From positions 1-55,377 of the forward strand of contig NZ_JABXKP010000103.1 in the NCBI RefSeq assembly GCF_017114985.1: a DNA stretch of 55,377 bases, read 5' to 3'. Position numbers and translations under genes: made by a program. Origin of the DNA: Nostoc sp. JL33. Lineage in GTDB: Bacteria; Cyanobacteriota; Cyanobacteriia; Cyanobacteriales; Nostocaceae. The notes under the pieces were generated by a model. The model did no database searches. It was not told the DNA's origin and saw nothing but the letters and a program-made list of their open reading frames with translations. Below are positions 33,137-40,860 of the stretch, piece by piece. The number at the start of each line of letters is the position of its first letter. The first letter of the stretch is position 1.

Positions 33137-34000
33137 ATGTTCAATCGGAAAGGTTTTGTGGCAAATTCCCGTGTGTGGCGGCATCGCTGGTTTTATCCTT
33201 TAATTTCGGTGGTAGTCGCCCTGAGTGTGTGTCTGAGTACACCCTTGCCTGGAAGAACTTTAGACTTCTTGCCTCTTCTACTCCAAGGAGTTCAGGCATT
33301 TCAGCTTTCTAATATATCCCCTAACCAAGAAGTTGATCTTGGTAAGCAGATTAATCAGGAATTAGTCGGCAGTCAAGTCCGGCTTTACCGCAATCCCGAA
33401 GTTAATCGCTATGTAACCCAAGTTGGTCGGCGTTTAGCAGCTAATAGCGATCGCCCCGATCTCCCCTATACCTTCCAAGTAGTTCAGGATGACACTATTA
33501 ATGCTTTTGCTACCTTGGGCGGCTATGTATATGTCCACACGGGTTTGCTGAAAACCGCAGACAATGAAGCGGAACTAGCAAGTGTACTCGCCCATGAAAT
33601 TGGTCACATTGGCGGGAAACACGTAGTCAAACAGATGCAGCAAAAAGCGCTCGAAAGTGGCCTATTAACAGCTGCTGGCTTAGACCGGAGTACGGCGGTG
33701 CAAATTGGTGTACAGTTAGCACGAGACTTGCCACGCAGTCGTAAAAATGAATTTGAGGCTGATCAAAGAGGATTAAGAACTTTGACACGCACTGGTTATG
33801 CTCAGTCTGCAATGGTTTCCTTTATGCAAAAGCTGCTGAAAAAGGGTGGTTCTGCTCCGACATTTTTGAGTACGCACCCCGGAACCAGCGATCGCATTGA
33901 TGCCCTCAGACTTGCAATTAACTCTCAGCCTAGTAATGGAAATTATGGCTTGGATAAAGCTAGTTATAAAGCTAGTATTCGACCATTAGCAAGGTCTTGA
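33137..34000 (+). CDS. M48-family zinc metalloprotease
   Basis: A 287-aa secreted or membrane-anchored M48 peptidase. A signal segment lies at about 18-37 (WFYPLISVVVALSVCLST). The catalytic zinc motif is HEIGH at 153-157, with GGKH just after. The third ligand glutamate is in the NEFEADQRGLRTL motif (about 204-210). VVQDDTINAFATLGGYVYVH is the conserved M48 strand block. A further STHPGTSDRIDAL motif near 255 is typical of BepA/YfgC-like periplasmic proteases that maintain envelope protein quality. There is no TPR tail, so it is the short form. It is a single gene between divergent and convergent neighbours. Confidence 0.92.
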   Translation: MFNRKGFVANSRVWRHRWFYPLISVVVALSVCLSTPLPGRTLDFLPLLLQGVQAFQLSNISPNQEVDLGKQINQELVGSQVRLYRNPEVNRYVTQVGRRLAANSDRPDLPYTFQVVQDDTINAFATLGGYVYVHTGLLKTADNEAELASVLAHEIGHIGGKHVVKQMQQKALESGLLTAAGLDRSTAVQIGVQLARDLPRSRKNEFEADQRGLRTLTRTGYAQSAMVSFMQKLLKKGGSAPTFLSTHPGTSDRIDALRLAINSQPSNGNYGLDKASYKASIRPLARS

Positions 34001-34135
34001 GGGTATTGGGCAAAACAGTTTCAAGTTAAGAGTCCTGAGTAAAGAAGTGATATTCCCCACTCAGCACAGGCTAAACCCTAGCTATCCGCTAACAGCGCTA
34101 CTACTCCCCCACTCCCTCTGATCTCAAAATATTGC

Positions 34136-34891
34136 TCAATTCTTATTGCGGCGATCTACTTTGATTTTGGCTGGATCAACTTTGATCACTACATCTTTTA
34201 AGGGGAGAGCACGAATATAGTTTCTAAAAATATTAACTTGATAAACCAACTGATTTGTAACATCCAGTCCAGTTAACCACCCACTCTTGGGATGATAAGC
34301 ACCAGTATCTATGTCTAGCCATCCCTGTCCTTGTGCCAGTTTTCCAGGAGAAACACCTGGCAGAGTAAAAGTAATGGTGTGACCGATGATAATTTGCTTA
34401 TCGGGGAAGTAGGGTTTTTCAATACTATGAAATTCCTCTCGTATCCAACACAGTTGATCAGCAGTTTGTTCTGTCACCGACTTGGAAGGGTCAACACCAG
34501 CATGAGCTAACCATATATCCCCCAAGTCGAGATATGTAGGCAAACTCTTGAACCAATCCAGATGGTCATCAGGAATTTGAGCCTCCTGGTAACTGTCCAC
34601 GGTAGCTTGCCCTCCACTATACAGCCATGCTTGCATCGTCGGGGAGGAGGTTCTTTCATTGGTCAGAATGTTTAATAACATCTGCTCATGATTTCCCAGC
34701 AAACATGGGTAGTTATTTCGCTTGACAAAATTCACTACTTGTGCGCTATGAGGGCCGCGATCAATTAAGTCTCCTAGAAAATAGACTTGATCCTCTGAGG
34801 TGGGGGCGATCGCCTCCAACAATGTCATCAAACCTTCATAGTGACCATGCACATCCCCAATTACAATTCGTCTGGGGCTAATTTCGTTCAT
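34136..34891 (-). CDS. PPP-family metallophosphatase (ApaH/serine-threonine phosphatase-like)
   Basis: A 251-aa calcineurin-like phosphoesterase. All core motifs are present: GDVHGHYEGL (about 12-21), FLGDLIDRGPHS (38-49) and LLGNHEQMLLN (64-74), plus later HAGV and IIGHT histidines. This motif set marks the PPP group that contains bacterial Ser/Thr phosphatases and diadenosine tetraphosphatase ApaH. The choice between them cannot be made from sequence alone. It lies alone, convergent with the M48 gene, with a 536-bp upstream spacer. Confidence 0.9.
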   Translation of the reverse strand: MNEISPRRIVIGDVHGHYEGLMTLLEAIAPTSEDQVYFLGDLIDRGPHSAQVVNFVKRNNYPCLLGNHEQMLLNILTNERTSSPTMQAWLYSGGQATVDSYQEAQIPDDHLDWFKSLPTYLDLGDIWLAHAGVDPSKSVTEQTADQLCWIREEFHSIEKPYFPDKQIIIGHTITFTLPGVSPGKLAQGQGWLDIDTGAYHPKSGWLTGLDVTNQLVYQVNIFRNYIRALPLKDVVIKVDPAKIKVDRRNKN

Positions 34892-35428
34892 TGTCTCTTA
34901 GCTTCAATAGTTTTGGCTAATACTTCTGCTACAGTCTAAGCTTTCTGGTTTCCGCAATCACAGGTAAAAATACTGAACAAGTTTTATTTTAATTTAATTA
35001 TTCTCCCACAAATAAAAATAATCTATGATGCTAATGGGGTAAAATATATAGTTTTGAGTGCTAAAAAAGAAAATCAGCAAATTTCATTTATGTTGTTAGC
35101 TTAAAATTTAAGCTGTTACTGTATAGCTGATTTTCCATCTCACAATGTCTAAGGATTTCTCTGCTGATACTAGTTCGCGTATCTGCAAACAGATGAATGA
35201 TAATCATGCTAAGGCTTTTGGCTTTTGGCGGTATAACAGATGCGATCGCTTGCATTAGTTAAGGTTGTGAGACGCTATCACAATCTTGATTTTCTTTCTT
35301 CGATCATACTTAAATCCCACATTCTGCCGGTGCTTCGGCGTAGCCCGCCGCAGGCATGGTAAGTGCTGTATTTTTCAAAATGATCTAAATGCTGCATTTT
35401 AGAAGCATGACAGCATCACCACTAGATA
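34892..35428. other. AT-rich spacer at the left edge of the DUF3854 locus
   Basis: Contains a short palindrome AGCTTAAAATTTAAGCT (35098-35114) and a gene scrap at 35145-35258. GC-rich repeat material (CGGTGCTTCGGCGTAGCCCG) lies around 35329-35350. I found no iterons or clear attachment sites. Confidence 0.45.
35145..35258 (+). pseudogene. N-terminal scrap of a DUF2470-like protein
   Basis: ATG 35145 opens a 37-codon frame reading SKDFSADTSSRICKQMNDNH followed by AKAFGFWRYNR, then TAG 35256-35258. The RICK-MN-(E/D)HA motif is the hallmark of DUF2470 (HugZ C-terminal type, heme-related) proteins. The expected VLLYA segment after the His-Ala is missing, so the gene is internally deleted and truncated. 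It marks a rearrangement just outside the DUF3854 gene. Confidence 0.45.
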
Positions 35429-38400
35429 TTAGGGTAAAATATTGACCACTGCGGCATAAGGCTGGGGTTGTACAATTTCAAGCTTCCAGTCTGAAGAATA
35501 ATCAGGCAACTCATAGCCAACGCTCTTAACATGAGCCAACATCAACTCATCCCGTTGATGCCAAACTGCAAATATTCTCTCCCTGCCATCATGAAGGGTT
35601 TCTAAGTCGATTTGATAAACCTCATTTACCCGCTTTAGTTTCAAGCCCAACAAATTGAACAGTCGGCTGAGTATTTTTATTGCCGAAACCTGCTCTTTCT
35701 CCCCGATTAAGTTAATACTAAGCGCTCTCTTAATATGCCTACTATGCTGAAAAACAACATTTTTAAGCAATATCAAATCTGTATTACTCTCGGTAAATTC
35801 TCGTTTTTGTTCGAGAAACTGAAGCATTCCCAAAGCTCTCATCGCCTCAACTTTGAGCGTGTAAGTTTTTAAATCTGGTAGAAAAACTTTCCCTTCACCC
35901 CAAGACAGTTGCTGATGCCATTCTTGCTGATCTCTAACGTGAAAATACTCGCTTTCGTGAGTTAGATAATAATGAATTAACAGTTGACAATAATATCCGT
36001 GGTCATCCTGCAATTTTAGCCCAGGAGTAACTTCTACACCATATCTTTGTCTGAGAACATATTTATTAATTTGGTTGCGTTCTCCATCAGTCAGAGAATG
36101 CTTCACTAATAGCTGCTCATATTCTACATAATCGATATCTTGAGCATTAGCTACAGCAGCTGCTAGCGATAGTTGATTTTGCTGCTTAATATCTTTAATT
36201 TTGCGTTTAATTTCTTTAGCTTTTTGACGGCTTTGCGCCCAATCTTTTTGAACTTTGACAATTTCCAAAACTAATCTTCTGCGGGTAGCTAAATCATCCG
36301 CGTCAGTTGCCAAAAAGGCCAGGCGTAAATCTCGAATAATATTATTGTGAACAGCATTACTCCGCAGCTGAATTTGATGCCCATCAGCAATCAAACCATC
36401 TTGCATCGATTGACGGTAGAGCCGGATAGAAGCATTTACCCGTGCAGATAACTTAGCCCAAGTTCGCAAATGAATCGGGTCATGAACTAAAGGTAAATCC
36501 ACATCTATTTTATGTAATGGACTAAGCAAAGCTAAGTTTTCTTTTTGATTTTCTTGATACCAATCAGATAGCAAACGATAATTTGTACTACCACTACCAA
36601 TTAAGCCAATACCTCGTTTCGCGCACCAGACAACACGCGGCACATCATCCCGCACTCTTGCTAATGCTTGTCTTGCTTCCGAGTCAGGAATTACCCCTTG
36701 AAAAATGCCATAAACTCGGTCGAAATGTTGGACATCAATACTAATTCCCGTACCAAGGCTAGGGGTAACAAAAACGCCATCATATTCAGAGATTTTATCA
36801 TTGATAGCGGCGATAAAATCAACGGCTTCGTGTCCAGGTGTGTTTGTAGTATGGCTACTAACTACTAAGGTTTTAGGAAATTGCCGTCGGAATTTTTCTA
36901 ACCGCTCTTTGAGATAACGTTCAATGGTTTCACAACTGTAACGCCCAGCGCGACTATCGGTAGTAACATAACATTTACGTCCAGCAAGTAAATCCAATTC
37001 CAGTTGGTGAATTAGCGGTGTTGGGTTCGGCGAATCATAAAAAGTTACGTCCCAACCATGCTGAGGTTTCCACTGGTTGAGAACTACCCAAGGTGTTAAT
37101 TTAATTCCTGCCAATCCCTGTAAATATTCAAGTGACACATCTGATAAATCAGCATCTTGGGCAATTACTAACCCCCCAGTTGTTAAAACTGTGGAAATTA
37201 GTTGCTGGAATAATTTTAATATCTTTACACGCTTATGTTTACAAGTATTACTGTTTAATAGATGCCACAAAGACTGCTCTACTTCATCCAGGATTACTAT
37301 TGCTCCCCGCCAATTTTCAGGGTTAAGTTTCCAAATAGAATCAACGCACAATCCAAGAGATTGCTGAGGTGAGAGTGAGCGGAGAATGGGAGGAGCGGGG
37401 GTAAGTGTTTTATCAATCCTTTTCTCTGGATCTTCTTTATGTGTTCCCCATTGAATACCAATTTTCTCACACAAAAATCTTCCTAGTAGAATTCTGTGAG
37501 TAATTAATAAAACAGGTTGATTTCTAACTTTTGCTTGCTGAACAACGGCTTGCAGTGCTGTAGTTTTACCCGTTCCTTTTGCTGATTTGACTCCTACTAA
37601 TCCAGAGGTGGGGAAAGGTATTTCACTTATATAAGGGCGATTCAAGGTGAGTGCAGCAGGAATGCTTAACTCGGTGTGGGGTTTGGTTTGAGCAAGATAA
37701 ATTTCTAAATCAACACTTTGACGATAAACTTTCTCGAAACTACTTGCACCTTTCGCAACGATAAACTCATCAACTCCTTTTTCTATTCCTGGAAGTTCGA
37801 TGACTTTAACAGTGCAATTTTTTTGCTGGAATAAACAACTAAGTTGAGAAATAGCATTATTTACAGCAGCAATTTTTTTAGCTTGAGTTTCAAAATCAAA
37901 ACAAATATAAAAGCTACGCTTTGTAATCGCAAACGCTGCTAAATCGGGAATTAGCTGACGACGGGTAACTTTACCAAATTCGTCTTTGACAACCCGATAA
38001 CCACTGGTAATTCCGGGAATGGCAATAGCTGCATATCCTTGCGTCAACAATGTGGCTGCTTTCTTCACACCCTCGCAGATAATGAGGGGAATATTCTGTT
38101 GCATCACCCATTGCCAAAAGCCTTCAGCTTCACCATCAGAAGTAATGGTGATATTGTCAGGCATGACCAGATTGTAACGTCCAGCGACTTGCTGCCACAC
38201 TTGCAGCGTTATCCGCAAACAAAATACTCGCGTTGGCGTGCTAGGGGGATGCTCGTATTTGATGGACTTACCATTGTGATTCTGTCGCGGTTGGTTTGGC
38301 TTAAAGCATCCCCATTCCATGATTTGCCAATTATTCAAAGGGTCTAGCCCCGAACACCACCAACCACCTTCAGTGATATGAGCATAACGCTGCAACCATG

Positions 38401-38572
38401 CACTTTTCACCATTCCGGTATTGGTGCGGGGGAGTAGTTCAGAAATCAATAGGTACTCATAAGCAGTTACGCCTTGGAGTGACCTAAAATTGAGTTGCAC
38501 TAAGTGTAAGTCTATACCACTGCTCTTGACTAATTCTTCAAGGTGTTGGGGGTGTAAATAGTGCAGATGCAT
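35429..38572 (-). CDS. DUF3854 TOPRIM-helicase (plasmid-type replication protein)
   Basis: A 1047-aa protein. Residues about 160-285 form a TOPRIM-like DUF3854 domain with E167 (IICEGVKKA), D226 and E228 (CFDFETQ) and D268 (KGVDEF). Residues about 325-660 form an SF2-type helicase: Walker A VKSAKGTGKTTAL at 328-340, Walker B VILDEVEQ at 426-433, a later VTPSLGTGISIDV block and the QALARVRDDVPR arginine motif. The C-terminal 350 residues are helical with a Lys-rich coiled coil. Such primase-helicase fusions are known mainly from cyanobacterial plasmids and mobile replicons, where they start replication. Here it lies among chromosomal genes beside a toxin-antitoxin locus, suggesting an integrated replicon. 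Confidence 0.8.
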   Translation of the reverse strand: MHLHYLHPQHLEELVKSSGIDLHLVQLNFRSLQGVTAYEYLLISELLPRTNTGMVKSAWLQRYAHITEGGWWCSGLDPLNNWQIMEWGCFKPNQPRQNHNGKSIKYEHPPSTPTRVFCLRITLQVWQQVAGRYNLVMPDNITITSDGEAEGFWQWVMQQNIPLIICEGVKKAATLLTQGYAAIAIPGITSGYRVVKDEFGKVTRRQLIPDLAAFAITKRSFYICFDFETQAKKIAAVNNAISQLSCLFQQKNCTVKVIELPGIEKGVDEFIVAKGASSFEKVYRQSVDLEIYLAQTKPHTELSIPAALTLNRPYISEIPFPTSGLVGVKSAKGTGKTTALQAVVQQAKVRNQPVLLITHRILLGRFLCEKIGIQWGTHKEDPEKRIDKTLTPAPPILRSLSPQQSLGLCVDSIWKLNPENWRGAIVILDEVEQSLWHLLNSNTCKHKRVKILKLFQQLISTVLTTGGLVIAQDADLSDVSLEYLQGLAGIKLTPWVVLNQWKPQHGWDVTFYDSPNPTPLIHQLELDLLAGRKCYVTTDSRAGRYSCETIERYLKERLEKFRRQFPKTLVVSSHTTNTPGHEAVDFIAAINDKISEYDGVFVTPSLGTGISIDVQHFDRVYGIFQGVIPDSEARQALARVRDDVPRVVWCAKRGIGLIGSGSTNYRLLSDWYQENQKENLALLSPLHKIDVDLPLVHDPIHLRTWAKLSARVNASIRLYRQSMQDGLIADGHQIQLRSNAVHNNIIRDLRLAFLATDADDLATRRRLVLEIVKVQKDWAQSRQKAKEIKRKIKDIKQQNQLSLAAAVANAQDIDYVEYEQLLVKHSLTDGERNQINKYVLRQRYGVEVTPGLKLQDDHGYYCQLLIHYYLTHESEYFHVRDQQEWHQQLSWGEGKVFLPDLKTYTLKVEAMRALGMLQFLEQKREFTESNTDLILLKNVVFQHSRHIKRALSINLIGEKEQVSAIKILSRLFNLLGLKLKRVNEVYQIDLETLHDGRERIFAVWHQRDELMLAHVKSVGYELPDYSSDWKLEIVQPQPYAAVVNILP

Positions 38573-38891
38573 AGGGAAAGACGCTAAGGGAAAGTCAATG
38601 AGATTAAAACATTAACACGCATCTGCTGTTTTTCTATAAGAGATATTGCGAGGCTTTAATGATGCTTTTTTTACTTCGTTGTCGGAGACACATCGGTTAA
38701 GACTCTAGTGGGTTATTCTGCCTATTAGATCCCCGAAGTAATAATTTTGTATTGTAATATTTGTTCGCTATTAATTTTTATTTATCAGTAAATTTATTGG
38801 TTAAGGAATGCGATCGCTATAGGGTAACATATTGCAAGATAAGCTTTGTCGAGAATCGTAGACGCATAGTGGCTTGTAGCTATGTGCTATT
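38573..38891. other. Spacer upstream of the DUF3854 gene
   Basis: AT-rich with one GCGATCGC site near 38811. It should contain the promoter of the 1047-aa gene. I looked for iteron-like direct repeats that would mark a replication origin and saw none. Confidence 0.4.
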
Positions 38892-39191
38892 TCAGTAGTG
38901 ATATCGAGCTTGAAGAAAATCAATTCGGTCATCACTTACTAGATAAACAATCCGGTGTTCTTGAGTAAGTCACCGCGACCAAGCATCTGAATCTAAGTAT
39001 TTCAATGGTTCAGGTTTTCCAATACCTGTAAAAGGATCTCGCATAATCGCTTCAACTAAGTTAAAAGCGCGAAGCGCAGTTTTGCGGTTTGTCTCTACCC
39101 AATAGGCGAGGTATTCCCAAAATTCTGGATGAAATACAGCATCTCGAACTTTATTGTCTTGAGGTTGGGTTTCATCCTTCTTCTTCGTCAA
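38892..39191 (-). pseudogene. YoeB/Txe toxin truncated by a stop codon
   Basis: From ATG 39191 the frame encodes a YoeB-type toxin (FHPEFWEYLAYWVETNRKTA, IMRDPFTGIGKPEPLKYLDS, DAWSR) and stops at TGA 38970-38972. In the same frame it resumes as LTQEHRIVYLVSDDRIDFLQ then ARYHY and ends at 38892. Intact relatives have Arg at the stop position, so CGA to TGA explains it. The lost part contains the Arg of HRIVY and the C-terminal RYHY histidine needed for catalysis, so the 73-aa product should be non-toxic. It overlaps the antitoxin gene by 20 bp. Confidence 0.82.
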
Positions 39192-39462
39192 TTTCCAACT
39201 CCTGACGTAGTTCGTTAATATTTTGAGGTTTTAAAGTTCTAGCTTTTGCTCTTTCCAAAGCAGTTAACAGACGGACTGCATTTTTAGGTGAACGAAGTAA
39301 ATGAGATGTTTCTAGTAAACTATCTAGTTCATCAACAGCAATTAGGGCGACGCTTTCGCCTTCTTGTCGGGTAATAATTACCACTTCTCTATCTGCAATT
39401 ACTTGATCGCAGAGTTCGGCTAAGTTGTTACGAGCATCAGTCAAGTTTGTCTGGTTGGACAT
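39172..39462 (-). CDS. YefM/Phd-family antitoxin
   Basis: A 96-aa antitoxin from ATG 39462 (MSNQTNLTDARNNLAELCDQ). It has the Phd/YefM N-terminal DNA-binding fold (ARNNLAELCDQV, VVIITRQEGESVALIAVDEL, DSLLETSHLLRSPKNAVRLL). An acidic C-terminus binds toxin (LRQELEIDEEEG). The frame is intact although the partner toxin is broken, as expected when a toxin has been disarmed. It would still autoregulate its promoter and could neutralise related toxins elsewhere. Confidence 0.88.
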   Translation of the reverse strand: MSNQTNLTDARNNLAELCDQVIADREVVIITRQEGESVALIAVDELDSLLETSHLLRSPKNAVRLLTALERAKARTLKPQNINELRQELEIDEEEG

Positions 39463-39587
39463 GGTGGGAGATTTCCTAATGCTGTAGGCTTTACAGAACA
39501 TAATAGCTTGACTAGTTGGAGAATTGTGTCTAAGCTAAAATCAGTATTCATAAGTGCCTTAAACTTCTAAGTACTTAGTATACAACT

Positions 39588-40412
39588 ATGAAAAAACCTA
39601 AGGTCACAAAAAAACAGAAATATCAGTTGATTGCCGACTATTTAGCCCAACTACCCTCCGATAAACTACTATCTCAAGCAAAGACAGACGAGCAACGAAT
39701 CGAGTGGTTGAGGTTAAGGCTTAACTATGGATTACTATCAGTATTTTGGAAAGAAAGTCATTCTATCCGACATAATCTATTTGACGTTATTGCTGATAAT
39801 AAGCAAATTAACGCTCATACTTGTGAACACTACCGACGATGGATGAACTATCTGATGGGTTTATGGGAATTGGTACAGGTTGCTGAACCGCAATTTAGAG
39901 AAAAATGTCTAAAAGCAAACTTACCTTTTAAGTACCCTTTCCAATCTCCTTTGGAAATGTTCTTCGCATTTTTGGAAGAAGAAGCAGAAGATGAGTTTTT
40001 ACCTTGTCTACAAAATCATTATGAAAAATCACTTCCAAAAATCAAGGAAATGATTAACTCAGGCAAAAAATCTCATCTAGTAGAGAATAAAAATGGAACG
40101 GCAAAGTTAGTTCTTGAGGAGCAACGTAATTCAATAGAAGTTAAAAATTATAAATCATTAGAAAAGAAGCATTTTGTTAAAGAAAGACGTTGGTACTTTC
40201 TTTTTATTACTTTTTGTCGGATAGAGGCAAGGTCAAATCGACGGATTAAAGAAAATTTTGATACCTTTATGACAGCATTTTACGAATTTCAGAATCATAT
40301 AGCTACTTCAATTCGTAAGAGAGAATCAGCTACCTGGCAAAAAAGCTACTCTTATGCTTGGAAAAAAGGTACAAAGGTTTGTGCTGGTAAGGGTGGTGCT
40401 TATTCTGGTTAA
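39588..40412 (+). CDS. Unrecognised protein of the DUF3854 locus
   Basis: A 274-aa hydrophilic protein, strongly basic at both ends (KKPKVTKKQKYQLIADYLAQ at the start, KSYSYAWKKGTKVC near the end). It is predicted mostly helical, with an acidic stretch FFAFLEEEAEDEFLPC at about 125-140. No membrane segment or catalytic motif is visible and I do not recognise a family. It is divergent from the antitoxin gene with a 125-bp spacer. Basic charge and location beside a replication-type gene would fit a nucleic-acid-binding role, which is only inference. Confidence 0.62.
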   Translation: MKKPKVTKKQKYQLIADYLAQLPSDKLLSQAKTDEQRIEWLRLRLNYGLLSVFWKESHSIRHNLFDVIADNKQINAHTCEHYRRWMNYLMGLWELVQVAEPQFREKCLKANLPFKYPFQSPLEMFFAFLEEEAEDEFLPCLQNHYEKSLPKIKEMINSGKKSHLVENKNGTAKLVLEEQRNSIEVKNYKSLEKKHFVKERRWYFLFITFCRIEARSNRRIKENFDTFMTAFYEFQNHIATSIRKRESATWQKSYSYAWKKGTKVCAGKGGAYSG

Positions 40413-40443
40413 CAATTCTTCATATCTTTGACACAGGTGATAG

Positions 40444-40494
40444 ACCCACTAGGAACAGGCTTTAGTCTGAAAAGTATAAATTTAGTGGGTTTTT
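40444..40494 (+). terminator. Hairpin with T-run ending 5 bp before the next start codon
   Basis: ACCCACTA (40444-40451) and TAGTGGGT (40483-40490) enclose a smaller CAGGCTTTAGTCTG hairpin and are followed by TTTT. It would terminate the 274-aa gene. The T-run ends only 5 bp before ATG 40500, leaving no room for a promoter leader or a clear ribosome site, so it may instead control expression of the 94-aa gene. Confidence 0.55.
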
Positions 40495-40499
40495 AACCT

Positions 40500-40784
40500 A
40501 TGAATAAAAACAATGGAATTGGTTTTTTACAGTCTTCACCCTCCCTTTCCCAAAAATCGGAATACGACGTTGACGCTCAAAAGACAGTGGAGAAGGTAGA
40601 AAAACAGCAGGGGATGCTTATCTCTTCCGATTCTCCAACACCACTCCCACCCGTAGTTTCAATCCCCATATTGATGTATGGAGGAATTGCAGTAGCCGTC
40701 ATTATTTCAATGAGTTACTTTTCCCAAATCCAATTGAAGTTGATTACTGAACTAATCAAAACACTAAACAAAAAGACCAAGTAG
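40500..40784 (+). CDS. Small single-span membrane protein, unknown
   Basis: A 94-aa protein. The first 50 residues are polar and probably disordered. One hydrophobic span follows at about 52-72 (VSIPILMYGGIAVAVIISMS), then an amphipathic basic tail (QLKLITELIKTLNKKTK). No Shine-Dalgarno is evident (GTTTTTAACCT before ATG). I do not recognise the family. It is the last gene before the bidirectional terminator that borders chlB. Confidence 0.5.
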   Translation: MNKNNGIGFLQSSPSLSQKSEYDVDAQKTVEKVEKQQGMLISSDSPTPLPPVVSIPILMYGGIAVAVIISMSYFSQIQLKLITELIKTLNKKTK

Positions 40785-40807
40785 TTTGCTAGCTCTACTC
40801 ACATAAC

Positions 40808-40846
40808 AAAATCAGCAGTCAGCCTTGGAAGTTGACTGCTGATTTT
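40808..40846. terminator. Bidirectional terminator between the 94-aa gene and chlB
   Basis: AAAATCAGCAGTCA (40808-40821) and TGACTGCTGATTTT (40833-40846) form a perfect 14-bp stem with an 11-nt loop, with A and T ends on both sides, so it can serve both converging genes. Confidence 0.85.
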
Positions 40847-40860
40847 ATTAACCTCTGAAA

